A stretch of 18,666 bases of DNA from JBEIFW01 sp044370695 (GTDB lineage: Bacteria > Actinomycetota > Acidimicrobiia > Acidimicrobiales > Ilumatobacteraceae), in the NCBI GenBank assembly GCA_044370695.1, contig JBILVB010000073.1, positions 1 to 18,666 of the forward strand, read 5' to 3'. Positions 1-5,882 of this stretch are shown here, piece by piece (positions within the stretch are counted from its first letter, which is position 1; every line of letters begins with the position of its first letter). The translations under genes were made by a program, and so were the position numbers. The notes under the pieces were generated by a model. That model saw nothing but the letters and a program-made list of their open reading frames with translations, was not told the DNA's origin and did no database searches.

Positions 1-123
1 GCCTTTGCGCCCGGCGGGCCCGACCACTCGCCGGGTACCGGGTTCCTGGCGGTGCGCCCCACGAAGGCCCTCGTGCTGCTGGCCTACGGCATGCGCGGCT
101 CGCACACGTGGGTGGCGTCGTGA
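1..123 (+). CDS. PPOX-fold (pyridoxamine 5'-phosphate oxidase-like) protein, C-terminal fragment
   Basis: Only the last 40 codons are present; the gene begins before the window and ends at a TGA at 121-123. The visible tail is recognised by comparison with the next gene. Both have the pattern AF-x-PGGPD near the C-terminus, then a hydrophobic strand, then P-x-(K/R)-A-x-x-L and YG-x-x-G-x-x-TW. The fragment is therefore very probably a paralogue of its neighbour, i.e. a split-barrel flavin- or F420-binding protein. Its stop codon overlaps the GTG start of the next gene (GTGA), which implies translational coupling in one operon. Substrate and cofactor cannot be read from this tail. The paralogy is seen directly; the function is inferred. 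Confidence 0.65.
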   Translation, partial: AFAPGGPDHSPGTGFLAVRPTKALVLLAYGMRGSHTWVAS

Positions 124-551
124 CCGATCTGGCGGCCGTGAAGGCCGAGTCCCGCCGCTACGGGCCCATCGCCTACGTCGCCACGACCGGCGCCGACGGC
201 GAGCCCCATCTCGCCCCGGTCGCGGTGTCGTGGGTCGACGACGACCTGTATGCGTTCGTGCTGTCGTCGGGCCGCAAGGTCCGCAACGTGCGGGAGAACC
301 CGCGGGCGACCGTCCACTTCTCGGTCTCGGAGGCAACCGGCTGGGATTCGTGCATCGTGTGGGGCGACGCCTCGGTCGTCGACACCGCCGAGGGTCGGCG
401 AGCGCTCTGGGACCGAATGGGGTACGACCTCGCAGCGTTCGAACCCGGCGGACCCGACAGCGACAACCACGTCTTCGTGCGGATCGTCCCTTCCCGTGCC
501 ACCATCCTGCGGATGTACGGGTTGAAGGGACGAGAGACATGGCACGCCTGA
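120..551 (+). CDS. PPOX-fold flavin/F420-dependent protein
   Basis: Encodes 143 residues, the usual size for a minimal split-barrel PPOX-family protein. After a short helix, strands read YVATTGADGEPHLAPV and then the family segment R-K-V-R-N-V-R-E-N-P followed by A-T-V-H-F-S, typical of actinobacterial PPOX proteins that bind FMN or coenzyme F420. The start is taken as the GTG at 120 because it overlaps the upstream stop as GTGA; an in-frame GTG at 108 would lie inside the preceding gene. The gene overlaps the downstream SDR start by 13 nt, so all three genes look like one transcript. The tail mirrors that of the upstream gene (tandem duplication). The family assignment is good; whether it uses FMN, F420 or heme, and on what substrate, is unknown. 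Confidence 0.8.
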   Translation: MTDLAAVKAESRRYGPIAYVATTGADGEPHLAPVAVSWVDDDLYAFVLSSGRKVRNVRENPRATVHFSVSEATGWDSCIVWGDASVVDTAEGRRALWDRMGYDLAAFEPGGPDSDNHVFVRIVPSRATILRMYGLKGRETWHA

Positions 552-1324
552 CCAAGCTGTCGCGCTCGATCGCCGGGAAGGTCGCCGTCGTCACCGGCGC
601 CGCGTCCGGTATGGGTCGCGCCACCGCCCACCTGTTCGCCGACGAGGGGGCCCACGTCGCCGTGGTCGACCTCGGGGAGGCCCGGGTGGCCGCCGTGGTC
701 GAGGAGATCACCGCAGCGGGCCTGTCCGCCAAGGGGTTCGTGTGCGACGTTGCGGATCCGGCGGCGATCCACAAGCTGGTCGACGACGTCGTGGCGGCCT
801 TCGGCGGTCTCGACATCCTCGTGAACAACGCCGGCGTCGCCATCGTCGGCGGAACCACGGCCCCGGAGGCCGAGTTCGAGGACGGGTGGGCGGCCACGCT
901 CGACGTCAACCTCACCGCACACATCCGGCTCGTGCGGGCCGCCTTGCCGTACCTGCAGCGCTCCGGTGCGGGCCGCGTGGTGAACATTGCGTCGACCGAG
1001 GCCATCGTCACCTCGGCGGGCATGCCGGCGTACGCCGCCTCCAAGGCCGGCGTCGTCGGGCTCACCAAGTCGCTCGCCGTCGAGCTTGGCCGCACCGGGG
1101 TGACGGTCAACTGCATCTGCCCGGGGCCGATCCGCACCGGGATGACCGCCGGGATCCCCGAGGACTCCAAGGAGACCTACGCCCGGCGCAGGGTGCCGTT
1201 GCGGCGCTACGCCGACCCGGAGGAGGTGGCCCAGATGACGTTGTCGATGGTGCTCCCGGCCGCGAGCTTCCTCAACGGCGCCATCCTGCCCGTCGACGGC
1301 GGAATGACGATCCGCCACACCTGA
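539..1324 (+). CDS. Classical short-chain dehydrogenase/reductase (FabG-like)
   Basis: A 261-residue classical SDR, full length for the family. Motifs in order are the dinucleotide-binding TGAASGMG at residues 19-26, Asp44 at the end of the second strand (favours NAD(H)), D70-V in the adenine pocket, NNAG at 96-99, and catalytic Ser152, Tyr165 and Lys169 with normal Ser-Tyr spacing of 13. PGPIRTGM follows, and the C-terminal LPVDGGMT is typical of 3-oxoacyl-ACP reductase-like SDRs. The ATG at 539 lies inside the end of the PPOX gene and is preceded by a purine-rich GGGACGAGAGA. An open reading frame extends further upstream but lies within the PPOX genes and has no SDR similarity. The substrate is unknown. 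A perfect hairpin begins at its stop codon. Confidence 0.9.
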   Translation: MARLTKLSRSIAGKVAVVTGAASGMGRATAHLFADEGAHVAVVDLGEARVAAVVEEITAAGLSAKGFVCDVADPAAIHKLVDDVVAAFGGLDILVNNAGVAIVGGTTAPEAEFEDGWAATLDVNLTAHIRLVRAALPYLQRSGAGRVVNIASTEAIVTSAGMPAYAASKAGVVGLTKSLAVELGRTGVTVNCICPGPIRTGMTAGIPEDSKETYARRRVPLRRYADPEEVAQMTLSMVLPAASFLNGAILPVDGGMTIRHT

Positions 1325-1356
1325 TCCGCCCGGACCACCACCGGTCCGGGCGGATC
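1323..1356. terminator. Perfect 14-bp hairpin between convergent genes
   Basis: Bases 1323-1336 pair perfectly with 1343-1356 around a 6-nt loop (ACCACC). The stem starts in the stop codon of the SDR and ends 8 nt before the stop of the convergent carotenoid oxygenase gene. It is nearly all G/C and symmetrical, so it could act in both directions. There is no T-tract, as is common for actinobacterial terminators. The pairing is seen directly; the termination role is inferred. Confidence 0.7.
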
Positions 1357-1364
1357 GGTGGTGG

Positions 1365-2777
1365 TCAGCGCGGGACGCTCGAGCCGCCTCGGGGCAGCCA
1401 GTTGCCGTGGAACCCCATGGGGATACGTCGAGGCAGGTGGACTCGCGCGACCTCGGCGGTGATGTCGTGGCCGTCGAGGACGAGCAGATCCGTGGCGCCC
1501 GTCGCCCCGTCGATCTCGTAGGTGAGCACCCAGCCGTCCCGCTCGTCGGTGCCCTCGGGGTTCGCGGCGAACACGGCTTCCCCGGTGGTGGTACCCGGCC
1601 GCAGGTGCTTCACCGTGCGGTCGCCGGTGGCCAGGTCGTACTGCACGACGGCGTCGAAGCCGCCGATGTCGCTGCGCTGCAACATCGCCGAGGCGTGGCC
1701 GTAGCGACTCGGGTAGCCGACGAGGTCGTCGTTGACCCGGGGGAAGTCCTGGGGGCCGCCGGCGATCCGCTCCTCGGTGCAGGTCCCGCTCGTCAGGTCG
1801 AGCGTCCAGCGGGTGAGCCCGACACCACTGCCGTCGGCGAACGGGTCGACCTTCGCGTCCTCGAAGGCGAGGTCGATCGACGGCATCCGGCAACCGATCG
1901 CAACGATGCGGTCACCGTCCTCCCAGGCGTTGAGGAAGTGGAACACGTAGCACGGGTCGATCTCGAACCAGCGGATCTGGTCGCCTGCCCCGTGCCGGGG
2001 CAGGACGCCGATCCGCGCGCCGTAGTCGGGCTGCCACATCTTGGCGCCCGACATCATGTGCTCGAGTTCGATCACCGCCGGCAGATCGAAGATCAGCGAG
2101 TAGTGGGCCGTGGTGAGGAAGTCGTGCATCATCACGCCGTGGGGGATCTCCACGATCGTGGAGTGGGTGAGGTTGCCGGCCGCATCGGCGACGTGGTGGC
2201 GCAGGAACGGCCGGCTGCCGCCGTACCCGAAGAACACGAGCTCACCGGTGCGGGCGTCCCACTTCGGATGGGCCGTGAAGGCACCCTCGAGCTTGCCGCC
2301 CATGTCCCACAGGCCGACGGTCTCGAGCCGGTCGTCGAGTTCGGTCGGGAATCCGCCTTCCCACAGGGCGAGGATCTTGCCGGCGTGCCGGATCACGTTG
2401 GTGTTGGCTGCGTTCTTGAACATCCCGCACTCGTCCATGAGCTCGGCCGGCGGGAACACGATGTTGGCGATGCCGCCGAACAGCGCACGACCGGCGGCAC
2501 GCTCGTGGCGCAGCCCGGGAGTGACGACGAAGCGGTTCCGGTAGGAGGCCTTGCCGTCGCGCAGGGTGACGCCGTGGATCATCCCGTCGCCGTCGAACCA
2601 GTGGTAGGCGCCGAGCGGGTCGAACTGCGGGTTCGAGCCGTTGCGCAGGTACACGCCGTCGAGCTGCGGCGGCAGCGTTCCGGTGACGCGCAGATCCGGA
2701 ACGTCGAGTTCGTCGTGGACCGGCGCGAAGGCGCCGGTGAGGAACTTGCTGGTCGGTGCATCCTCGATGATGGCCAT
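1365..2777 (-). CDS. Carotenoid oxygenase family protein (carotenoid/stilbene cleavage dioxygenase)
   Basis: A 470-residue protein of the RPE65/carotenoid cleavage dioxygenase/lignostilbene dioxygenase family, a seven-bladed propeller that holds Fe(II) on four histidines. All four are visible: His170 (in AHPKW), His218 (in MMHDF), His280 (in VFHFLN) and His457 (in GFHGNW), so the enzyme looks active. Early family motifs YLRNGSNPQF and HWFDGDGMIHG are also present. Such enzymes split a C=C bond with O2 to give two carbonyl products. I chose the ATG at 2777 because GAGGGAG lies 7 nt upstream on that strand; an in-frame ATG 57 nt further upstream has no comparable site. It is transcribed divergently from a retinol-dehydrogenase-like SDR. 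Carotenoid, apocarotenoid or phenylpropanoid substrate cannot be decided from sequence alone. Confidence 0.9.
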   Translation of the reverse strand: MAIIEDAPTSKFLTGAFAPVHDELDVPDLRVTGTLPPQLDGVYLRNGSNPQFDPLGAYHWFDGDGMIHGVTLRDGKASYRNRFVVTPGLRHERAAGRALFGGIANIVFPPAELMDECGMFKNAANTNVIRHAGKILALWEGGFPTELDDRLETVGLWDMGGKLEGAFTAHPKWDARTGELVFFGYGGSRPFLRHHVADAAGNLTHSTIVEIPHGVMMHDFLTTAHYSLIFDLPAVIELEHMMSGAKMWQPDYGARIGVLPRHGAGDQIRWFEIDPCYVFHFLNAWEDGDRIVAIGCRMPSIDLAFEDAKVDPFADGSGVGLTRWTLDLTSGTCTEERIAGGPQDFPRVNDDLVGYPSRYGHASAMLQRSDIGGFDAVVQYDLATGDRTVKHLRPGTTTGEAVFAANPEGTDERDGWVLTYEIDGATGATDLLVLDGHDITAEVARVHLPRRIPMGFHGNWLPRGGSSVPR

Positions 2778-2798
2778 GGCGTGGCTCCCTCGGGCCGT

Positions 2799-2821
2799 GG
2801 AGCGAGCCCCGGCGTCGCTCC
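2799..2821. promoter_or_regulatory. Inverted repeat in divergent promoter region
   Basis: GGAGCGA at 2799-2805 and its exact complement TCGCTCC at 2815-2821 flank 9 nt, within the 83-bp gap between the divergent carotenoid oxygenase and SDR genes. It could be an operator shared by both promoters, but seven base pairs in such GC-rich DNA may be chance. Confidence 0.3.
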
Positions 2822-2848
2822 GGTGATGGAGCATCGTCGCACGGTTCG

Positions 2849-2854
2849 TACGCT
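2849..2854 (+). promoter_or_regulatory. Candidate -10 box (TACGCT) for a leaderless transcript
   Basis: TACGCT fits the actinobacterial -10 consensus TANNNT and ends 6 nt before the ATG at 2861, so transcription would start at or next to the A of the start codon. There is no clear SD sequence before that ATG, which agrees with leaderless translation. No convincing -35 box was seen. Confidence 0.45.
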
Positions 2855-2860
2855 GGGGCG

Positions 2861-3781
2861 ATGGCAGGGTGGACCGAAGACGACGTCGGTGATCTCACCG
2901 GGCGGACCGCGCTGGTCACCGGGGCGAATTCCGGCATCGGGTGGGACACGGCGCGAGTCCTGGCCGAGCGCGGCGCCCATGTGGTGCTGGCGTGCCGCAA
3001 CCCGACCAAGGCCGCCGATGCGCGCGACCGGATCCTGGCGGGTGCATCGGGGGCCTCGGTCGAGGTGCTCGAGCTCGACGTGTCGGAACCCGCCTCGGTG
3101 CGCAGTGCCGCCACGGCCTTCCGTGCCGCCCACGATCGGCTCGACCTTCTGGTCAACAATGCCGGGATCATGGCCGTGCCGTTGCGCCGGAACTCCCACG
3201 GCTGGGAACTGCAGTTGGCCACCAACCACCTCGGGCACTTCCTGCTCACGGCCGAACTGGCGGACCGGCTGCTGACCACCCCGGGCTCCCGAGTGGTCAA
3301 CGTCGCCAGCCTTGCCCATCGGGGCGGGAAGATCGCCTTCGACGATCTCGAGGCGAACAAGCGGTACGCCCCGATGGCCCGCTACTGCCAGAGCAAGCTG
3401 GCCAACCTGCTGTTCTCGAGCGAGCTCCAGCGCCGGTTGGCCGGGGCCGGCGCATCGACGATCGCGCTGAGCGCCCACCCGGGCCTGTCACGCACGAACC
3501 TCGCACAGGAACCCGCCAACGCGGGCTCGAGGTTGCTGCAGAAGGCCCGGCCGCTCTACGAACGGATGATCCAGCCCTCGGCCATGGGAGCGCTGCCGAC
3601 CCTGCGGGCCGCCGTCGACCCGACCGCCCGCGGCGACGAGTACTTCGGTCCGGGCGGGTTCGGCGAGTACGGCGGGCACCCCGACCGTGCCCGGCGCAGC
3701 GCCCGCAGCCAGGATCGTTCGCTGGCGGCACGGCTCTGGGACGTGTCGCTGTCGTTGACGGGCGCGTCGTACCCGTTCTGA
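2861..3781 (+). CDS. Retinol dehydrogenase-like short-chain dehydrogenase
   Basis: A 306-residue SDR of the RDH11-14/WWOX/protochlorophyllide-reductase-like type. It has TGANSGIG at residues 20-27 and Arg46 in LACRN after the second strand, which favours NADP(H). LELDVSEPASVRS follows, then NNAG at 99-102 and the subgroup segment NHLGHFLLT. Catalytic Ser150 is followed by Tyr175 and Lys179 in YCQSKLAN; the 25-residue Ser-Tyr distance is the insertion normal for this subgroup. The ATG at 2861 is supported by a -10 box at leaderless distance, not by an SD site. It sits head-to-head with a carotenoid oxygenase gene, so a role in reducing or oxidising an apocarotenal is possible. Many actinobacterial members of this subgroup have no known substrate. 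Confidence 0.85.
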   Translation: MAGWTEDDVGDLTGRTALVTGANSGIGWDTARVLAERGAHVVLACRNPTKAADARDRILAGASGASVEVLELDVSEPASVRSAATAFRAAHDRLDLLVNNAGIMAVPLRRNSHGWELQLATNHLGHFLLTAELADRLLTTPGSRVVNVASLAHRGGKIAFDDLEANKRYAPMARYCQSKLANLLFSSELQRRLAGAGASTIALSAHPGLSRTNLAQEPANAGSRLLQKARPLYERMIQPSAMGALPTLRAAVDPTARGDEYFGPGGFGEYGGHPDRARRSARSQDRSLAARLWDVSLSLTGASYPF

Positions 3782-3795
3782 TCGTCGGGCGCACG

Positions 3796-3829
3796 CACCC
3801 GGGCCCGCCGGCGCCGAGCGGCCCGGGTG
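3796..3829 (+). terminator. 10-bp GC hairpin after the SDR gene
   Basis: CACCCGGGCC (3796-3805) pairs perfectly with GGCCCGGGTG (3820-3829) around a 14-nt loop, 15 nt after the SDR stop. There is no T-tract. A terminator that separates the SDR from ctaA is the simplest reading. Confidence 0.5.
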
Positions 3830-3879
3830 GATCCCGTCACCCTGCCCGGCCCGGCCGGGGCCGAGCCGAACACGCCGCC

Positions 3880-3885
3880 TAGCCT
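3880..3885 (+). promoter_or_regulatory. Candidate -10 box (TAGCCT) for ctaA, leaderless geometry
   Basis: TAGCCT matches TANNNT and ends 7 nt before the ATG at 3893. The hexamer and spacing resemble those before the SDR at 2861 and the Nfu-domain gene at 7114. This supports the choice of the ATG at 3893 over an in-frame GTG at 3827. Confidence 0.45.
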
Positions 3886-3892
3886 TCGGGGT

Positions 3893-4852
3893 ATGGCCCT
3901 GCCTGCTGTGACGACGGCGCGCTACCGGCGCCTCACCTTCGTGGCGCTCGTGATGGTGTCGGCGATCATCGTGACCGGCGCCGCCGTGCGCCTCACGGGG
4001 TCCGGGCTCGGGTGCCCGGACTGGCCGACCTGCGACGACGGCAAGCTCGTGTCGGTGCAGACGAGCCATCAGGCCATCGAGAACGTCAACCGGCTGTTCA
4101 CCGGGGTGATGATCGTGGCGCTCGCGGTCACGGTCCTGGCCTCCGTTCGGATCCGACCGCGCCGGCGTGACCTGATCGGGCTCTCCGCCGCACTGGTGGC
4201 CGGCGTGTTCGGTCAGGCCATCGTCGGCGGCATCGTCGTGCTCACCGACCTGCACCCCGGCGCCGTCATGTGGCATTTCCTGCTGTCGATCGTCGTCGTC
4301 GGCGCCGGCATGGTCCTGCACCGGCGGGCCGCCGAACCGGGTGGTCCCTACCGCTTGCGGGTGCCCGCCGCCGTACGGCGACACGTGGTGGCGATCGTCG
4401 TGCTGACGGCAGCGGCGATCGTGACCGGAACGGTGGTCACCGGCACCGGGCCACACGCCGGTGACGAGCGGGCCAAGCGCTGGGGCTTCGACATCAGCCA
4501 CGTCGCCCGCATCCACGGCCTCACCGTCATCGCCACCATCGCCCTGACGCTGTGGTTGGTGGCCCGGATCCGGCGTACCGCCGCCGGGAAGGTCCTCGAG
4601 GACGCGCTGTCGCTGTTCCTGCTCGCGGCGTTCGTCCAGGGGGCCATCGGCTACGTGCAGTACTTCACCGGTGTGCCGGCGCTGCTGGTGGGGTTCCACA
4701 TCCTCGGCGCGACCCTCGTGTGGGTCGCCGTGATGCACCTGTTGTTGCGCACCCGGGAACCGGTGCTCAGCGTCGACGTCGCGGCGAACGTGCGCTCGGA
4801 AGGTTCGACCGGCGCTGACGCCATACCTGCCGGTCGGCCTGGGCAGCCGTGA
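3893..4852 (+). CDS. ctaA: Heme A synthase (COX15/CtaA family)
   Basis: A 319-residue polytopic membrane protein with about eight hydrophobic segments. It converts heme O to heme A for aa3-type cytochrome oxidase by oxidising the C8 methyl group. Family marks are TGSGLGCPDWPTC after the first helix, with the Cys41/Cys47 pair matching the extracytoplasmic cysteines of Bacillus CtaA, and heme-ligand candidates His128 (AVMWHFLLS), His208 (ARIHGL) and His269 (GFHILG). The E-x-x-H-R motif reads E63-N-V-N66-R67, with Asn for His; as I recall, actinobacterial homologues often have Asn-Arg here. The ATG at 3893 fits the usual N-terminus and sits 7 nt after a TANNNT box. Its 3' end overlaps the convergent PH-domain gene by 86 nt. 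No ctaB or other oxidase gene is in view. Confidence 0.92.
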   Translation: MALPAVTTARYRRLTFVALVMVSAIIVTGAAVRLTGSGLGCPDWPTCDDGKLVSVQTSHQAIENVNRLFTGVMIVALAVTVLASVRIRPRRRDLIGLSAALVAGVFGQAIVGGIVVLTDLHPGAVMWHFLLSIVVVGAGMVLHRRAAEPGGPYRLRVPAAVRRHVVAIVVLTAAAIVTGTVVTGTGPHAGDERAKRWGFDISHVARIHGLTVIATIALTLWLVARIRRTAAGKVLEDALSLFLLAAFVQGAIGYVQYFTGVPALLVGFHILGATLVWVAVMHLLLRTREPVLSVDVAANVRSEGSTGADAIPAGRPGQP

Positions 4853-5576
4853 TGTCCTGCCACTCGTCGCTGCGACCGACGTCCTGCAGCCAGCCGAGAT
4901 CCTCGTGGGCGTCGATGTCGATCACGCCCTGGCGCCGTTCGATCAGGCGGACGAACACGGCGTTGAAGCCCTCGGGGTCGCTCAGGTTCTTCAACTCCTT
5001 CAGCCCGGATTCCTCCGACGCGGTGACCAGGCGGATGGTGGCGTAGCCGAGGAGGCGGCCGAGGGTGCTCTGGTCCCAGGCGAAGTCCGTGATGCGGCCC
5101 CACGGGATCGAGAAGTTCTCGCGGCGCAGGATGCCCTGGGTGCGGATCACGCGGAAGTTGGTCATCACGTACCGCGTGTAGTGGTTGAGCAGCAGGTTGC
5201 GGACCACCCCGAACGCGAGCACGCACCAGGCGGTGAGCAGCATCGCCGTCACCGGATTGAACCCCCAGCGGATCACGAGGGCGAGCCATCCGACGAGCAG
5301 CGCGCCGACGGCGACGGTCTCGGGGTGGTCGACGACGAGGAACGCCTTGGGCGACGGTCCGTCCTGGAGGATCACGTACTCCACCTGCTCGACGTGCGCG
5401 CCCACCTTCTGGTGGACGAGCAGGCTGTCGACGATCTCCTCGGGCGTGGACAGGAAGTCGCGGAAGCTGCCGTAGCGCTGCCGTACCAGCACGGCGAGCG
5501 CCAACAGCCCCAGGGCGAGGGCCAGGCAGGCGACGGCCAGTAGGACGATGGCCAGCGCGACGAGCCGCTCGGTCAT
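4767..5576 (-). CDS. Membrane-anchored bacterial PH-domain protein
   Basis: A 269-residue protein with a hydrophobic helix at about 5-31, a soluble stretch, two more membrane segments at about 88-102 and 109-125, then a bacterial PH (bPH2/YdbT-like) domain at about 133-215. The PH domain is recognised from the strand pattern RYVMTNFRVIRTQGIL, then IPWGRITDF and the later LGRLLGYATIRL. A basic, Ser/Arg-rich tail of about 50 residues follows. The ATG at 5576 overlaps the stop of the upstream 64-aa membrane peptide as ATGA. Proteins of this kind are poorly understood membrane proteins; no enzymatic residues are seen. The last 86 nt are antisense to the end of ctaA, and part of the tail may be dispensable. 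Confidence 0.75.
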   Translation of the reverse strand: MTERLVALAIVLLAVACLALALGLLALAVLVRQRYGSFRDFLSTPEEIVDSLLVHQKVGAHVEQVEYVILQDGPSPKAFLVVDHPETVAVGALLVGWLALVIRWGFNPVTAMLLTAWCVLAFGVVRNLLLNHYTRYVMTNFRVIRTQGILRRENFSIPWGRITDFAWDQSTLGRLLGYATIRLVTASEESGLKELKNLSDPEGFNAVFVRLIERRQGVIDIDAHEDLGWLQDVGRSDEWQDITAAQADRQVWRQRRSNLPSARSPRRRR

Positions 5577-5767
5577 GACGGCGAGCCGGACAAGCCCTTC
5601 AAGAACGTGACGAGCTGGTCGTACATCGCCTTGACCGAGCCGCCGATGGCGGCCAGGAATTCGCGAGCCGACGTGGAGGTTTGCTCGGGGCTCCACCAGA
5701 TCAGGATCACGACGAACCCGATGAGCAGGTAGAGAGCGAGGCGTTTGACGAAGAGTGAGAGCTTCAC
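5573..5767 (-). CDS. Small single-span membrane protein, unknown function
   Basis: A 64-residue protein starting MKLSLFVKRLALYL, with one strong transmembrane helix (about residues 8-25) ending in a Trp pair, then an amphipathic soluble segment of about 38 residues. I chose the GTG at 5767 because GGAGG lies 7 nt upstream on that strand; the open frame further upstream codes an Arg/Pro-rich stretch with no membrane character. Its stop overlaps the start of the PH-domain protein (ATGA), so the two are probably made together and may interact in the membrane. I do not recognise a family. Confidence 0.65.
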   Translation of the reverse strand: MKLSLFVKRLALYLLIGFVVILIWWSPEQTSTSAREFLAAIGGSVKAMYDQLVTFLKGLSGSPS

Positions 5768-5810
5768 GGGCGACCTCCGGCGCGCGAGGAGGGAGCATCC
5801 GCCCGACGCC

Positions 5811-5823
5811 AGGGTAGTACCCT
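5811..5823 (-). promoter_or_regulatory. Palindrome overlapping a candidate -10 box
   Basis: AGGGTA-G-TACCCT is a perfect 6-bp inverted repeat with a 1-nt centre, 44-56 nt upstream of the 64-aa membrane gene. Read on the minus strand, the proximal half-site is TACCCT, a TANNNT match that would give a leader of about 35-40 nt including the GGAGG. A repressor bound to the palindrome would cover the promoter. Both roles are inferred. Confidence 0.35.
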
Positions 5824-5827
5824 GCGG

Positions 5828-5845
5828 GGGTCGGGACAACGACCC
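5828..5845 (-). terminator. Weak hairpin after the nitronate monooxygenase-like gene
   Basis: GGGTCG (5828-5833) pairs with CGACCC (5840-5845) around a 6-nt loop, 38 nt downstream of the stop of the minus-strand flavoprotein gene. The stem is short and there is no T-tract, so this is only a possible terminator. Confidence 0.25.
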
Positions 5846-5882
5846 TGCCGGCCGGTGTCTCGGGGGCGCCGGTTCCGGGGCG

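Noticed and set aside
5..1324. A 439-aa SDR with a long N-terminal extension
   Set aside because: The extra 178 codons overlap two PPOX genes in another frame and are Arg-rich. The SDR fold starts after the ATG at 539.
1407..3275. A 622-codon plus-strand open frame opposite the carotenoid oxygenase
   Set aside because: Composition is Val/Gly/Asp/Glu/Arg-biased without motifs, and it crosses the divergent promoter into the SDR in the wrong frame.
4270..4464. Small open frame inside ctaA
   Set aside because: Arg-rich shadow of the ctaA reading frame, with no ribosome site or conservation signal.
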